Assembly: GCA_001465935.1 (NCBI GenBank)
Contig: LNKV01000005.1
Location: 496,001 to 560,000 of the forward strand
Origin: Clarireedia homoeocarpa
Lineage: Eukaryota > Ascomycota > Leotiomycetes > Helotiales > Rutstroemiaceae
Direction of reading: 5' to 3'
DNA length: 64,000 bases
Made by a program: the position numbers and the translations under genes. The notes under the pieces are model-generated. The model worked only from the letters and a program-made list of their open reading frames with translations, did no database searches and was not told where the DNA came from. Below, one piece after another: positions 21,890 through 34,000 of the stretch (the stretch's first letter is position 1; every line of letters begins with the position of its first letter).

Positions 21890-23516
21890 TCCCCAGTACT
21901 GTATATGACCTTGACGATCTGATCCGATCAAACTACCCCTGTTGATAAATTCAACCTTTATTTCGCCATACATCATAGCACCTCTCCCGTGAACCACTTC
22001 TGCCAAGTAGACCAGACCAGGCCGATTGTGTGCATCTCTCTGTGCGCAAACTACCTCTTCCCTCTCTAATTGGGTTGGATTGCGAGTGCTCCAATGGATA
22101 GATACCCTTGTTGTTGAGTAACTTAGCTGGAGTGCAGCTAGGTTTGCCATAGTTCTATAGCCTGGCACAAAAGCGACGTTGGTACTGCAAGTTGGATTTT
22201 TGCGGGTCCAGTGCTCGTTTGGACTTCCACAAGACAAGTTCCGTAGGATTCTACCGCGTAGCTTGCCTTTCCAGACATGGCTCGGTCATTCTTGGTTGCT
22301 CTTGTTGGCATAAATATTGATGCATCGTTGCAGACATGGACATCACTTCCACCATCAAGAATCCAGTGGTTCTTGAGCTTGTGGTCTGTGATGACTTCAT
22401 TCCCAAATGCCGTGCAAGTTGCAAGCGATCTAATGGTCTTCTTTTCTCCTGTTTTTGAGTTTGCTGTCGCTTCGATGGTGGTTTATTTGGCTGCTGGTTT
22501 GGCCTCTTTCTTCACTCTTTCCCATTTTTTAGGGTAATTTCTGTCAATGATTTCTCGAAGCCTCTGGTGCTTTTCAGCCGCTTTGTAGATGGAGTTGACC
22601 TTGTCCTTATTAGATTTCTAACCTTCTTGTCGTATTTTCGGGATTCAATTCGTCACAGCTCTTTAATCTATGATCTTCACTTCCGCAGGCACAGGGAAAA
22701 TATTTGCGATTCGGGGGCTTCTTTTGAACCTTCTTGCTTATGGTTCTTGAATGTAGCATCAGGAGAAAAAGGTTTAGGAGTCCTTGCGTGCTTGATGCAG
22801 TAGATGCAGTCTGAAATTCTCGATTAGGATTTCGATTCTAGTGAGTTGTTCCCCGTTTCTTACTTGTCCGTTGAGTTTCTCCTCGTACGCACTGGACCAA
22901 TTGGGTGTTTTCTTTGAGACTGCGGATACGAAATCGTATTGGGGCAAATCCCCTTGCACTTCAGGTATTTCAAGGTCCTTGCATTCCTGATAGACCGATT
23001 GCCATTCTCCGAGCCATTGTTCGATATTTTGGTTCTTTTGGTATATCTTCATCCGGGCATAAACTCTGAGTGTTCCAGCTTCCTAATCCGGTCCGTTGGT
23101 GCTAATCGAGCCTTTAGAGCGGTCAATTGCTCCCAAATTGTAGTCTTTCCACGTAGGTAAAACTTGTTCTTCTGTGAAACTGTGTTCTGGATAGCCTGTG
23201 AGACAATTCCCAGTTTCTCCATCACATCGTGGTATTCCGGGAGATGAAAATCCCTGATTATTTGGTATTCTATATACCATTTTTCTCGTTGATCAGCTGA
23301 GAGATCGCTAATCGAGAGAGCTCCTTCCTTGTAGCTGCTAAAAGTGGGTGGTTGAGGTCCAACAGGTTGTACAGGTTGTGTCGTTTTGTCTGGGTTTATT
23401 AAATCCCAAACGTTGTAGCCGCTGATTGCGATCGTTTTAATGTCCTCGATCCATTCTATCCAATCTGCTGACGTATCGAGAATCTTGGTGACAGCTACAG
23501 TATCACCCCATGCCAT
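21890..23516 (-). mobile_element. Degenerate Ty1/copia retrotransposon remnant (gag to protease)
   Basis: Minus strand. A gag-like frame starts MAWGDTVAVTKILD at 23516, shifts at 23049-23052 into a second frame (MKIYQKNQNIEQWLGEWQSV) and stops near 22774. After further stops a zinc-knuckle-like FPCACGSEDHRLKSC appears (~22690-22650). Then comes a retropepsin-like active site HWILDGGSDVHVCND (~22370-22330), where the usual DSG/DTG is DGG, and ANVAFVPGYRTMANL in yet another frame. This gag-knuckle-protease order is that of copia polyproteins. Integrase, reverse transcriptase and RNase H are absent. At least three frameshifts and several stops show that it is dead and 3'-truncated. No flanking LTR was recognised, and the gag leader lies in the AT-rich sequence above 23516. 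Confidence 0.8.
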
Positions 23517-26065
23517 TTTCGCAGTGGTTTGTTCGTAGATCGTCTTTGAAAGCTTCCCTGGTCGAAGACGGAGATAGAGTCTGTTGTTGCCGAATTTCCT
23601 TAAAGGAGAGGGCTCAAAACTATGAGATTTAGAGCTCTTTGAAAAGTGATTGCATTTGAGTCTGATCTGATCTAACTAAATAATTAATTACATAGCAGCT
23701 TGAAGGATGTCCATATCCCCAAACTGTGGCAAAACAAGTGATTCTAGTAAATTCCATAGCTTAGAAATTGAAGGTTTTCATACTTCTATGTGTCAAATTG
23801 TTACCGAATCTCCGAACTGCATCACTATCTCTGAATAGCGTCATATCCCCACACATCGGTTAGAGAAGGTAGGCAGAACGATGCATTGACGAGAAAGACA
23901 TGGAGGAGAGAACCGGGAGAAAGAGTAGGTACTTAGCATAAAAACGAAATTCATCGTGCAAGTCCAGATTTAACCAATCGCATCTACTAAGAACAGCTGG
24001 CGGCGAACAAACAAAACAATCGTATAGCTAGATCGACTAGAAGAAGATATCAGAAAGTGCTTCTACATTGCGAATTGCTATACGGTTTAGAAGCGAATAT
24101 GAATAGGAGAAAGCTACAGTGGAATAAAATAAAAAAAGCAAGATAACAAAGAATTAAATTTTTGATGTTGATATGATCTACTTATGCATCTGCTGCAATG
24201 ATCACGAATTTTGACGGGTATGATGTGTAGAAATGATAATCGAAGCTAATATGTGAAAACTCCAAAAGTGACGCCACTTCTAGAGAAGTGACAATTTAGG
24301 CTTATATTTGGTTTCACATAATAGATAGAAGGATCATTTCCAGTTTTCTGGAATCAATAGATATCGATCGATGATATACAGTAGTAGCAAGTAAGTGCAA
24401 GCTTGTAGGGGGCAAGGCCGATTCTGATATAGATATAGATCATAATCGTTTCTGATTTTCAACACAGCGAATCAGAATCAGTGAGCAGCTTGGATTTGAT
24501 TCGGAATATAATAAATGATTGTTGAACTACGAGTTGAACGTCCATGCAATAAAGTATACTGTTCTGACTAGCATGAACAACAATGATGGCTCGGGACGGT
24601 TGTTTTCTTGAACAGACTTTAATGAACGAGCTCAGCGCTTGCTCAGGAGAATGAATGGCTTGGAAAAGTGAGAGGATACTGTACTGGGATATATCAAAGA
24701 AAGATACAACACACGCGGACATGACGAGGAACATGGAAATGGAAAACAACGATATATATTGATAAAGCTAACTAACTAGTAACTACGCAAGCTCAATGAA
24801 TTCAGAATTCCAAACGAAATGCATCGAAGGTATGATACAGCAACTGGCATGTAGATTTGCAGTGCATAAGTTAGTTAACGTATAAATCAAAGCGTTGCAA
24901 ATTGCAATCAAGAGAGAGAAATTGGTACAGGAGTCAAAAACAAACACTCCACCATCCTACTTATCCCAGACAAGAATACTGTAATAATGATCATCCTCCA
25001 CTTGCCGACAAAAACGAACAGGGGTCGCAATTCTGACACAGGCTCCACGGAGGCGCTCGGTGCTGGAATGACCGCAGCGGAAGAGGGTATATCCGTATAC
25101 ACATTAGCAGCATTTCCGGAAGTTATATAGTGGGTATGATTCTGTCATTATGAACCGATATGGTGATTGAATGATAATCTGGGGACCTCACATAGAGTAA
25201 TGGTAAAGTCAGTGAACAATAGACATCGGCAATAAAGATGATTCTATGATTATAGATTGTTCACAAATTGAAATAGATGTTCACATAATAAGTTAGTGTG
25301 CTGTATATCCTCGAGGTACTGAGTCCTGACAAAGCCTTTGTATACCGGTGATATGCGAATATGTTGTTCACTGTACTGTAGTGATTTGATTTACAACTAA
25401 TTCTCAGCCGGAGAGAGAGAGGGTGAGTGAGAGTGAGAGAGAAATACAATCTATTCACCGCAAAGGCAGTGTCGGATAAGGTAAATCACTCCCGTAGCAC
25501 TACTACAAGAGTGAGTCGAACCGAGTGATATATAGAAAGTTGCTGTAAAACTGAGTAATGAAATATAAGCATTTCTTTTAACTTATAAGCTTCTACTCTA
25601 CAGCAATCATACAGTTAGCAACAAAGAAATCCAACTTTCTCAATAGGAGCACCAAGAAAATGTAGTTCTTGCTCGTATAGCTATACAAAACCAAAAGAAA
25701 TTTGAATAACTATTATCGGAGAAATCAAACACTACACGAGAAAAATCATAAGAGATAATGAAGATAATGATGGGTTGTATTATAATAGAGTAGACATATA
25801 ATTGAGACCATACTTCGTCGGTATCGTATTTCGTGCGTGTGACATAATTCGTAGAGGTGATGTTCCCGCCATCATCTCTCAGAGGTGAGTCATGAGTCAT
25901 GACTGTGTATGGACAGGATGGGCCCGGCGGAGGGGATCAAAAGTCGTTGAACGTTGTAAAGGGTCAAGCTAGTCTAGATGAAGTTCCCACCGTTATCACT
26001 CACGTATGACTGACTACGCATCAACATGATAGCTGGGCAAGGGGTAAATTCCTAGCCCTCGAATC
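23517..26065. other. AT-rich 2.5 kb without a supported gene
   Basis: Probably contains the leader of the copia remnant at its left edge. The rest is AT-rich with scattered short frames (24908-25102 and 25640-25900 on the minus strand) that have possible splice donors but would need a ~650-nt intron to join. No promoter, RNA gene or repeat can be named with confidence. Confidence 0.45.
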
Positions 26066-26740
26066 CTAGAGAGGGGGTAAGTCGGTCAACAACAGTGAAT
26101 GCAAGTCGTTTGGAACATGGCAGTACTTACAAAAGCCGGTTCCTTGACAGAAATTACTGTCCTCTTCCTCTTCGTCTTCCACTACCTGTACCTCGCCAAC
26201 GACTGCAGCACCATTTTTCAGCTCTAATGAATTTTGAGCGCTGACCCCATTTCCTAAACTTAGACCTGGCCCCTCAAGTATCTCCGCATCATTAGCCTCG
26301 ATACCCAAGCCCCTATCTTCCATATCTGTCCTTCGTCTCGCGCATATCGTCATAGCACATTCATCACAATCCCTCCTTACATATTTAAACACCTGATTTG
26401 GCTCCCTCATAGCAGATTGACACATTACGCAACCGCCTTCCGTCATATCAACCGTTAAGTTGCTCCTGATATGACCGCATCTGAAAACCTTGTGCGTAGC
26501 GCCGCACATGAGACATATCACCTTACTTGCTGGGGCTTTTTGATCCCATACATCGATGCACTTTGGGCAGGGAAGATTAGAGTAGCTGATGATGTTCATG
26601 GGCCGGCTGCATGGTCCGTACTCACCGATGGCTTTACATGCACGGCATAAGCGATTGGTGGTGGTTATGATGTGTGAGCATCGGTAGTATTTGTGGACGG
26701 TAGTGCATACTGTGCATTCCGGAAGCAGGATGGTAGGCAT
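26066..26740 (-). CDS. Small cysteine-rich, probably zinc-binding protein; function unknown
   Basis: 224 aa from ATG 26740. Two internally similar cysteine/histidine modules are visible: CTVCTTVHKYYRCSHI with CRACKA (about residues 9-36), and CLMCGATHKVFRCGHI with CVMCQS (about 76-108). Each has CxxC...C-x-H...CxxC spacing that could bind zinc. A third CxxC-rich stretch (RRDCDECAMTICARRR) and a Glu-rich acidic segment (VVEDEEEED) follow. A possible intron lies at the very end (GTAAGT within GTGFCKYCH, acceptor CTCTAG at about 26070); splicing would replace the last ~20 residues with an immediate stop (GTGF-stop). I do not recognise the family; the internal duplication suggests a lineage-specific zinc-finger-like protein. 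The transcript start is unclear because flanking ATG frames upstream are low quality. Confidence 0.6.
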   Translation of the reverse strand: MPTILLPECTVCTTVHKYYRCSHIITTTNRLCRACKAIGEYGPCSRPMNIISYSNLPCPKCIDVWDQKAPASKVICLMCGATHKVFRCGHIRSNLTVDMTEGGCVMCQSAMREPNQVFKYVRRDCDECAMTICARRRTDMEDRGLGIEANDAEILEGPGLSLGNGVSAQNSLELKNGAAVVGEVQVVEDEEEEDSNFCQGTGFCKYCHVPNDLHSLLLTDLPPL

Positions 26741-29700
26741 GGTGGAATAGACTTGCTTGAGCGGCTAAGTGAAGCTTTGTGGGGAAGGGAGAGATTGACG
26801 TACTGAGGTGTATAATTGCGGAATGTAAGGTTGTTTGGCATGAGATTTGTGCCTGAACACTCAAAGTACTGCATATTTAAGGATAATAACTGGGCGTTGT
26901 TCTCCGCCTTTGTACTCTAATTTTCCATGTTTAACCAAGAGAGGGCAGCTCAAACCTGGGTATGACGTGCGGAAAAAAGAGGTGACAGTTTGGATGTTGT
27001 TCAGTAAGAGTGCCACCCGGTAACAGTGCCGAGGGGAAATCCCCTTGTAGAAACTTAACGGGCGACATAGATACATATGTAGAGAAGTTTGCATTAACTT
27101 AGTGTATTGATACGCAGATATTATGTGCCGAAGGGGTTGGTTCGCCATGCTCGGAATACTTAGACCCAGACGAACTGATGGGAGTTTGTAAGATACTTCT
27201 TACACTAAAAACAGAAAATGAAAGGGACTCTTTTCATTGTGTAGTCATTCTACACAATAGGTATCATGAAATTACTTGACTGAGAGCGGCACTATCCATG
27301 CTATACTTGACATGTGCGGCCATACAATAGGGAGGAATCAGGTCAAAGGGCTCGTGCCCTGACCCAGTATGCCAGTAGACAGCCACAAAGACTCGGCTCC
27401 ATCCGGCTCCCCCTCAACCCCACCAGTGCCAGCGAACCCAACGTTTGACTCGCCATGATAAAACACTTGTTCATCTCAACAAAACGGGTACCCGTAAGGG
27501 CAGAAACCCTCATGCAGAGGAGTGGACACTAGTCCGAGTGTGAATACCAATACCAATGCCATATACAAGCATGTACTGTACAGAGCAGAAGTCTCACGCA
27601 AGGACACCTGTCAGATGTTCCCTGGCGTCCAAATTACCTTGGAGGTTCGTTCGGTTGCGCCCTATCTCTATCGGACTATCAGTCGGACTATCAGACAGAC
27701 CCACTGATGTAGAGACAACAAATGATACACACATCAACATACCCCGCCAAAGAGAGCTTACTCGACGATACTACTCGTGTCATTGTTCAAACGTAAATGC
27801 AGGAGTAGGACGTGATGTTGAAACAAATCCTTCTGGAATCAAACACAATCCCTCCCAGACATATTTTGAGGCCGTACTGTACAAAATCTTCTGCAGAGTG
27901 CACGAAAACTTTCAAAGTGCAATCAATCACATGCAAACAGATATCCCCCGATCCAAAACAAAGATTTGCGTTAATAATTGGTCCGAGCTCGGTCGTACAT
28001 GATCCTTCCGCTTCTGCGGAAGCATTCTAGAAAGAAATCCGATGTCGATCTCAGGCTTCGGCTGAGATTCTACTAAAGTATTAAATCCGACCACACAAAT
28101 GCTGTGGCACAATCAGATCAGATGAGGAGGAGCTGGAGAGACTTATCCAAGTTTGGGACTTTGAGATTCGTCCTCGGTATGTACAGTATGATGATGATGA
28201 TATGATATAATGTACTCGTAATGTCGCATCGAAGAAGGATTTCTTGGTCTGGGTCTAGTCACTTGGATTAGAACTAGTCCTAACGATAGTCTGCGAGCTC
28301 CACGAGGACAAACGGCGAAGTCCAAAACCAAAATCAGAACCAGAACCAGAACCAGAAATGATACAAAGGATGATAGAAGGAGAGAGAAAAAAAGGTCTGG
28401 GCCCCCAGACTAGACTGTCAGACTCGTTGGCTCTTTCATTCGTTCTAGTAATGATTCATTCATACATAACATGGCAGTGATGGGATGCATTTAGATCGCT
28501 TCGGGGTTGGTAGGCCGATGATAGGCTGATGATAGGCTGATGGTAGGCTGGTAGGCTGTTTACTGCATTTCGCCGCATCGTGCTGACTTGATATGGGAAA
28601 CTGTTGGAGATAACTTAGCGAATACAGAGTCCATGCGGGCGAAGTCAGAATGAGTCACTGACTGAGTCTGGGTAATTAGTCAACTGGTTGTCGTGCGGAA
28701 TTCGTGGTAGATGTTGTTTGCGGAATGCTGTGCGATGTGTTTCCTACAGCACAAGTAATGGATTGGATGGTTTGGAGAGAAAGAGGTACATACAGATGTT
28801 CTACGAAGGACGAAGTATGAAGCAATGATTACGGCCGTAGCTGTTGTTGGATTCGCCTAGAGTAGCTGGGATATGCAGAATGCAGACCTCAAGAGATTCT
28901 TTTTGTGACGGTCGAGCCCTGTAAGGTGCATATTTTCTTTAGAATTTCTTTCTCGTTGCTATTGGTGGCTTGATGCTGCAAGACCAAGGATCTCGTTGGT
29001 TGCGGGACGCAGAATCGTGCCACGGGTAGCAACAACGCTCTACCAACTCCCGTCTACGGTAAGAACATCAAAGCTGGATTTTACCGTGTGCGCTGGTTAC
29101 GCTGGATGCCTCGAAGACTGGAAACAGAATGAACCACAGCGGCTTGGAGGTGCTGCTCTCACGAGAGCGGAATCATATTCGTCTGCATTATGAGGCTGCC
29201 AAAGGGGAATTTCGACCCCTATTCTAAATATAACCGTGAGATGTAAGAAGTATATCTTCTTCCTAAGATTCTGGGCATTTTGGAGGAAGGTAGCCATAGC
29301 AAAAACGCTGCAGAGTCAAGTCAGACAAAGAAGGATAAATACAGACAACAGCCTACGTAGCATTGACATGGGGCTGTTTGTGGACTTTAGTGTGGAAAAC
29401 CATGGCTACCTTCGTTACTTCGTTAATGGCTACCCAGTACTTTGTACTTGGGCGAGACTGATGACGCCCCGACGGCTGAGAGGAAAAACGACACACATTT
29501 TTCTCTTACTCTTGAGGTAGATTGTACGTAACAATTTATTGCCACTCGTTTTCCCTTATACGATCAAAGAGGGAAGAATCGGTGACGACCGAGAAGAGGA
29601 TATGTACAGTCGATTGATCACAATCGACTGATCACAATAATTATCGATGGTAACTTGGAGTGACTAACTACCATTTGTATGCTTTGACTAACTACCATTT

Positions 29701-31047
29701 GTATGCTTTATGTCAATACTTCTGTCGGATAACTACTTCTGTAGGATGAATAGTGGACTCGAATTACCCGCTGCAGAGGAAGAGGTCTTGGAATGTTCTG
29801 CTCAGGGGGAGCATACTACTGGCTGTTGGTGGGAGAATCTCTTTACTGTAATCCAGCTCGGTAGACCTTCTATTGTTTCGCCTGGGAGAGAAACAGCTGA
29901 GAAACAATAGAGAGAGAGAGGATATTGTATAACTAAGAGAAAGGAACTAATAGGTATGGGTAGTTCTCAAAGAAAGAACCCTCTCAAAGCTCTGAAAGGA
30001 GAAAGGAGGCGTAAGAGAAGAAGAATAAGCAGCAGCAACAGCAGCAGCAGCAGAAGAAGAGAAGTCGAAGTATATTATATGTACGACGTACTTTCCGTAC
30101 AGCGTACCACATGCCAGCTCTGGAATTGTCATCCTCTTCCCAGGGCTCGTAGGAACGACTGGAATTAGACGTAGCCACTTGTGCCACTACGCAGTGCAAG
30201 TCCGAGCAGACATCCAATCATGAGCCATCATCATCATCTTGTATAAGTATTACGACCTTATTGGCCTGAGGAATTGATTTTCTTGACATGTTACGAAGTA
30301 CGAAGTACCCTCATACTCACACTCACACTCACTCACCCACACACCCATACCCATACCCACTCCCACTCCCACTCCCACAGAACCCTCTCCCTCACCCTCC
30401 CGCCCACCACCAGATTTGCGCTAGGCGAGCCACCAGCCAAATATCTGGTTTAAGGATTCTCCTCACAAATTTTCCAAACCACAACATTTTCCAAATCCAC
30501 CAAAAGAGAAACTCCCTGTGAAATAACTATCCCGGCGATCCTCTTCTCTTCTGTAGAAGAATCTTCGCCGTTGGAATAGTTACTCGATCCTTTTTTCTTA
30601 AAAAGCATCGATTCTTAATTTCATTCATTCATTCATTCAGTTATAGTCATTGTACTGTGACTGACTGTGTGTGTGCGTGTGTGTGTTCAAAAAAAAAAAA
30701 CTTCATTCATTCACCCACCAAAAACCCATTGAAAAGAGAGGGCGATTTCTATTTATCGCACTTTTTTTTGAGAGCGATTAATTTCGTCCAACTCAGGAAC
30801 ACTCCCACCACACACAAATCCTCTCCACTCCTCGAAAAAACCCTCGAATTATTCAAATCAGAGTCTTTTCTCTTAATAGAATATTTTTCGATCCGGATTT
30901 CTTCCTCTGACACCTTCTGCGAAGGATATCACTCCCATCCTCCCACCTATCGCGATAACGTCATACAAATAATTTTTTCCCCCCAAAAATCTCCTTCCCA
31001 CGAAATTTCCAACAGTCATCTTCGACCATACGAAACAAATCCACCCT
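26741..31047. other. Gene-poor 4.3 kb ending in the eIF4G leader
   Basis: No gene supported between 26741 and about 30250. Short repeats occur: a GATGATAGGCT-type run near 28515-28555, and CAGAAC units near 28330-28360. The right part has microsatellites (CTCACA and CCCACT-type at 30310-30380, TTCATTCATT at 30620-30640, TGTGTG at 30665-30690). The last ~500 bp are CT- and A-rich, as expected of the long 5' leader of the eIF4G gene. Confidence 0.5.
30524..30582 (+). promoter_or_regulatory. Imperfect hairpin upstream of eIF4G
   Basis: TAACTAT (30524-30530) pairs with ATAGTTA (30576-30582), CC with GG (31-32 with 73-74), CGGCGA (30533-30538) with TCGCCG (30565-30570), and CTTCT (30543-30547) with AGAAG (30555-30559). 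About 20 base pairs close an 8-nt loop. It lies ~465 nt before the eIF4G start, probably in the promoter or 5' leader. Confidence 0.5.
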
Positions 31048-34000
31048 ATGACTTCCGTCTCTCAGCAATCTCAAATCCCAAGCCAGGCCTCAAACTCTAC
31101 CAGTGCGTCTCAGTCCAACTCCTCGTACGCTTCCACCGCTAAGAAGGCAGTCTCGTCGCCACCGATCGCGACGAGCTCCTCGACTCCATCACCCGCCGTG
31201 GCTGTCGGAGGCTCTGCGCCGGTACAGCAACATGGAAAATCATCCTCTATTTCGCCGGTAAACGGCAGAGCTTCGATTCCTCCTGCTGTACCGGCTGTTT
31301 CAGCACCTGCTATCGCTCATAGCAGCTCTGCTCTTAATGGTGGTTCGACCGACCACAGTCGAAAGAGTTCGGTCACCATCAGCGCAAATGGACCGCCCGC
31401 AGGTTACATCCCGAATGGAGGTCCAGTAGGTGGCTCAAAGGGCGGCATTCAGTTTGGATCAATCACAGATTCTCCTGCGGTTTCTCACAGCACTCCTCAA
31501 ATTTCTCAGCCAGCATCTGCACCAATCCCCATTCCAGGCAACCCAAGAATTATTTCTCCAGCTCACTCGCCATCTCCCATTCCCCAACCTGCTGCGAGTG
31601 GTGGACGACCTCCTTCAGGAATAGCTGGTCAAGGAAACGGCATGACTTTTGGTAGTTTAGGTACCGATGGCGATGTAAGCATTTTACTCCGATTATCTCC
31701 GTGGCGCATGGACTGACTTTTAAAACTATAACAGCGCCACATGCGACAGGCCTCTTCTCAGGGACCTCTTGCCCCTAACAATCAACAAACTGGTCATCTT
31801 CGCCGCGAATCGTCCCAGTCGACACACAGTGATATGAGTAATCAAGGTCCAGGTGCTGGTCGTGGAGGATTTCAACAAGGTGGACGTGGCCGTGGTGGCT
31901 ACAACCCACAATACCAAGCTCACTCTGGATTCCCCCCTTCGAACGCACCACAATTCAGGAATGCTCCCAATGCAGGACGAGGCGGCATGCCCCCTTTCCA
32001 AACCCAAGGTCGACCACAATATCAAAACTCGCCGCATCAAGCTGCTCGAAGCCCAGCCCTCGCGAATTCTCTCCCAGGTACACCAAACATGAACCAGGCG
32101 ATGCCGATGCAAACTCCTCAACAGTTTAACAACCCATACTATCAACAGCCCCATATGGGAGCACCCCAAGTAGTACATACCCCCTTTTACCACAACCAGT
32201 CTGATTCGTTTGCATTTCATAATTTCCGTGGCAAAAATAAGAAGTGGATTGATAAGTTTCAAGGCCAGCAACGTCACCGAAAGCTTTCAACAGAACCTTT
32301 TGGTCACAGCTATACATGCAATGAGCAGTCGTCATTTGATCATGGAGGTCCAAGTCAGGATATTGCCAGAACTAGAATCAGCTCGATGCAGTCGGAGCAT
32401 CCAGAAGTTCACCGCGCTGTTTCCAACCAACAGTCTAACTGGCCCCCTCCGGATCTTGAGCCGATTCTTACTCCACCGTTAGATGAAAGTCTTCAAGATC
32501 CAAGCCTGCCTCCCCTTCCCTCTGCTACCCCCTATTTCAATGTTCCTCCTCCAGATCTCTCCAAAATAGATTTTTCACCAGAACATGGCAATTTTGAACA
32601 ATTTCTAACTAGCAAACAGAACTACGGTGCCTATCCCCCAACGTTCGACAACCGACTGGGCATGCCTATCGGCGGCCAGCCCCCCTATGTCTACCCTCAA
32701 ATGACCTATATGCACCCTATGCCCCCACAATCACCACAACCTGGTTACCAACAGCCAGCCTATATGCCCGGGCAATATGCTCCTCAAGCTCAGCCAATGT
32801 CTCGTAATTCGTCCCAGTTGTCTGAACACCGCCCTGCTTCGAGCATGGGCCAGGCACAAACACCATCAATCACTCCTGTCTCTCACGGTCACACTCCTCA
32901 ACCAAAGCCTGCACCTCAGGCGTCATCTCAGTTCTCAAGACCTTCTAGAAAGAGCGCCGCCATCTTGATCAAGAGACCAGATGGAGAAGTTTTAGATGTG
33001 GATGCAGTTAAGGCACCAGCTTCTCCTGCTCCTAGCGCTCGCACCAGAACCCCCCCTGTTGTAGCTTCTACACCTACACCTCCTCCTAAGTCTGCTACAC
33101 CGCAGCATATTCGAACTGATAGCGCCGTAACCAAATCCAAGGAGGAGATACGAGCCGAAGTTATGGAAAAGGTCAAGAAGGCCGCGGAAGCTGATAAAGC
33201 TGCTGCAGACCAAGCAAAGAACGAAGAGGCTGCCAAAGCTGCAGAAGCTGCCAAGGCTGCAGAAGCTGCTGCCGCCGAGGCAAAATTGAAAGAAGAAGAA
33301 GAAAAGGCTAGACAAGAGGAGAAAGCAGCAGCAGAGGCCAAAGAAAAGGCTGAGGCCGAGGCTAAAGCAGCAGCTGAGAAAGCCAAGCAGGAGGAGGAGG
33401 AGGAGCTTGAGCGCCAGATCCGTGAGATGGAAGAAGCTGAGGCAGAGCGCGAAAGGAAGGAAGCCGAGCTTTTGGCTAAGCGTGCTGAAGAGAAGGCTAA
33501 GGCGGCAAAGGAGAAGGAAGAAGCCGAGAAAGCTAATGCCGCCGAAAATGACCGTAAGCTCAAGGAGGCTGAGCGAGAGATGGAACGTCTCGAAGACGAG
33601 CGTGAAAAGAAGCGAGCTGAGGCCGAGGCAAAAGCCAAAGGTGGTGATGCTAAGAAGGATGCGCCGGAGGACAAGAATGGTCAAAACACTCCAAGCACGC
33701 TTGCTTCACGCCTTTCCAACCTTAGTGTTGGGAACGATAGTAGAGCACCCACGCCGACTTCAGATGATCCCATGGGTCCACCACCAAAGACACTCGCTGC
33801 TGAAAAACGGGGTAAGCCTGCTGCGCTCAACCTCACACCTCTCAATACCACGGTCGAACCACCTCAACCGAGTGCTGCACTTCAATCTCTCAAGTCTTCC
33901 CGCTTCCTGACAGTGCTTGACTCGTCCATCTATCCACCTAACATCAGCTCGCCCAATCCTGCCCTCAACAGTGCAGTAAAAGCCAAGGGCAAGAGTTTCA

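Noticed and set aside
24908..25900. Two minus-strand frames that could be exons of one gene
   Set aside because: Joining them needs an intron of ~650 nt, ten times the size seen elsewhere here, and the product has no recognisable domain.
32928..33684. Minus-strand Ser/Ala- and Leu-rich frames of ~230-250 codons
   Set aside because: Antisense shadow of the Ala/Glu/Lys-rich helix of eIF4G; the GCx/GAx codon bias removes stops on the other strand.
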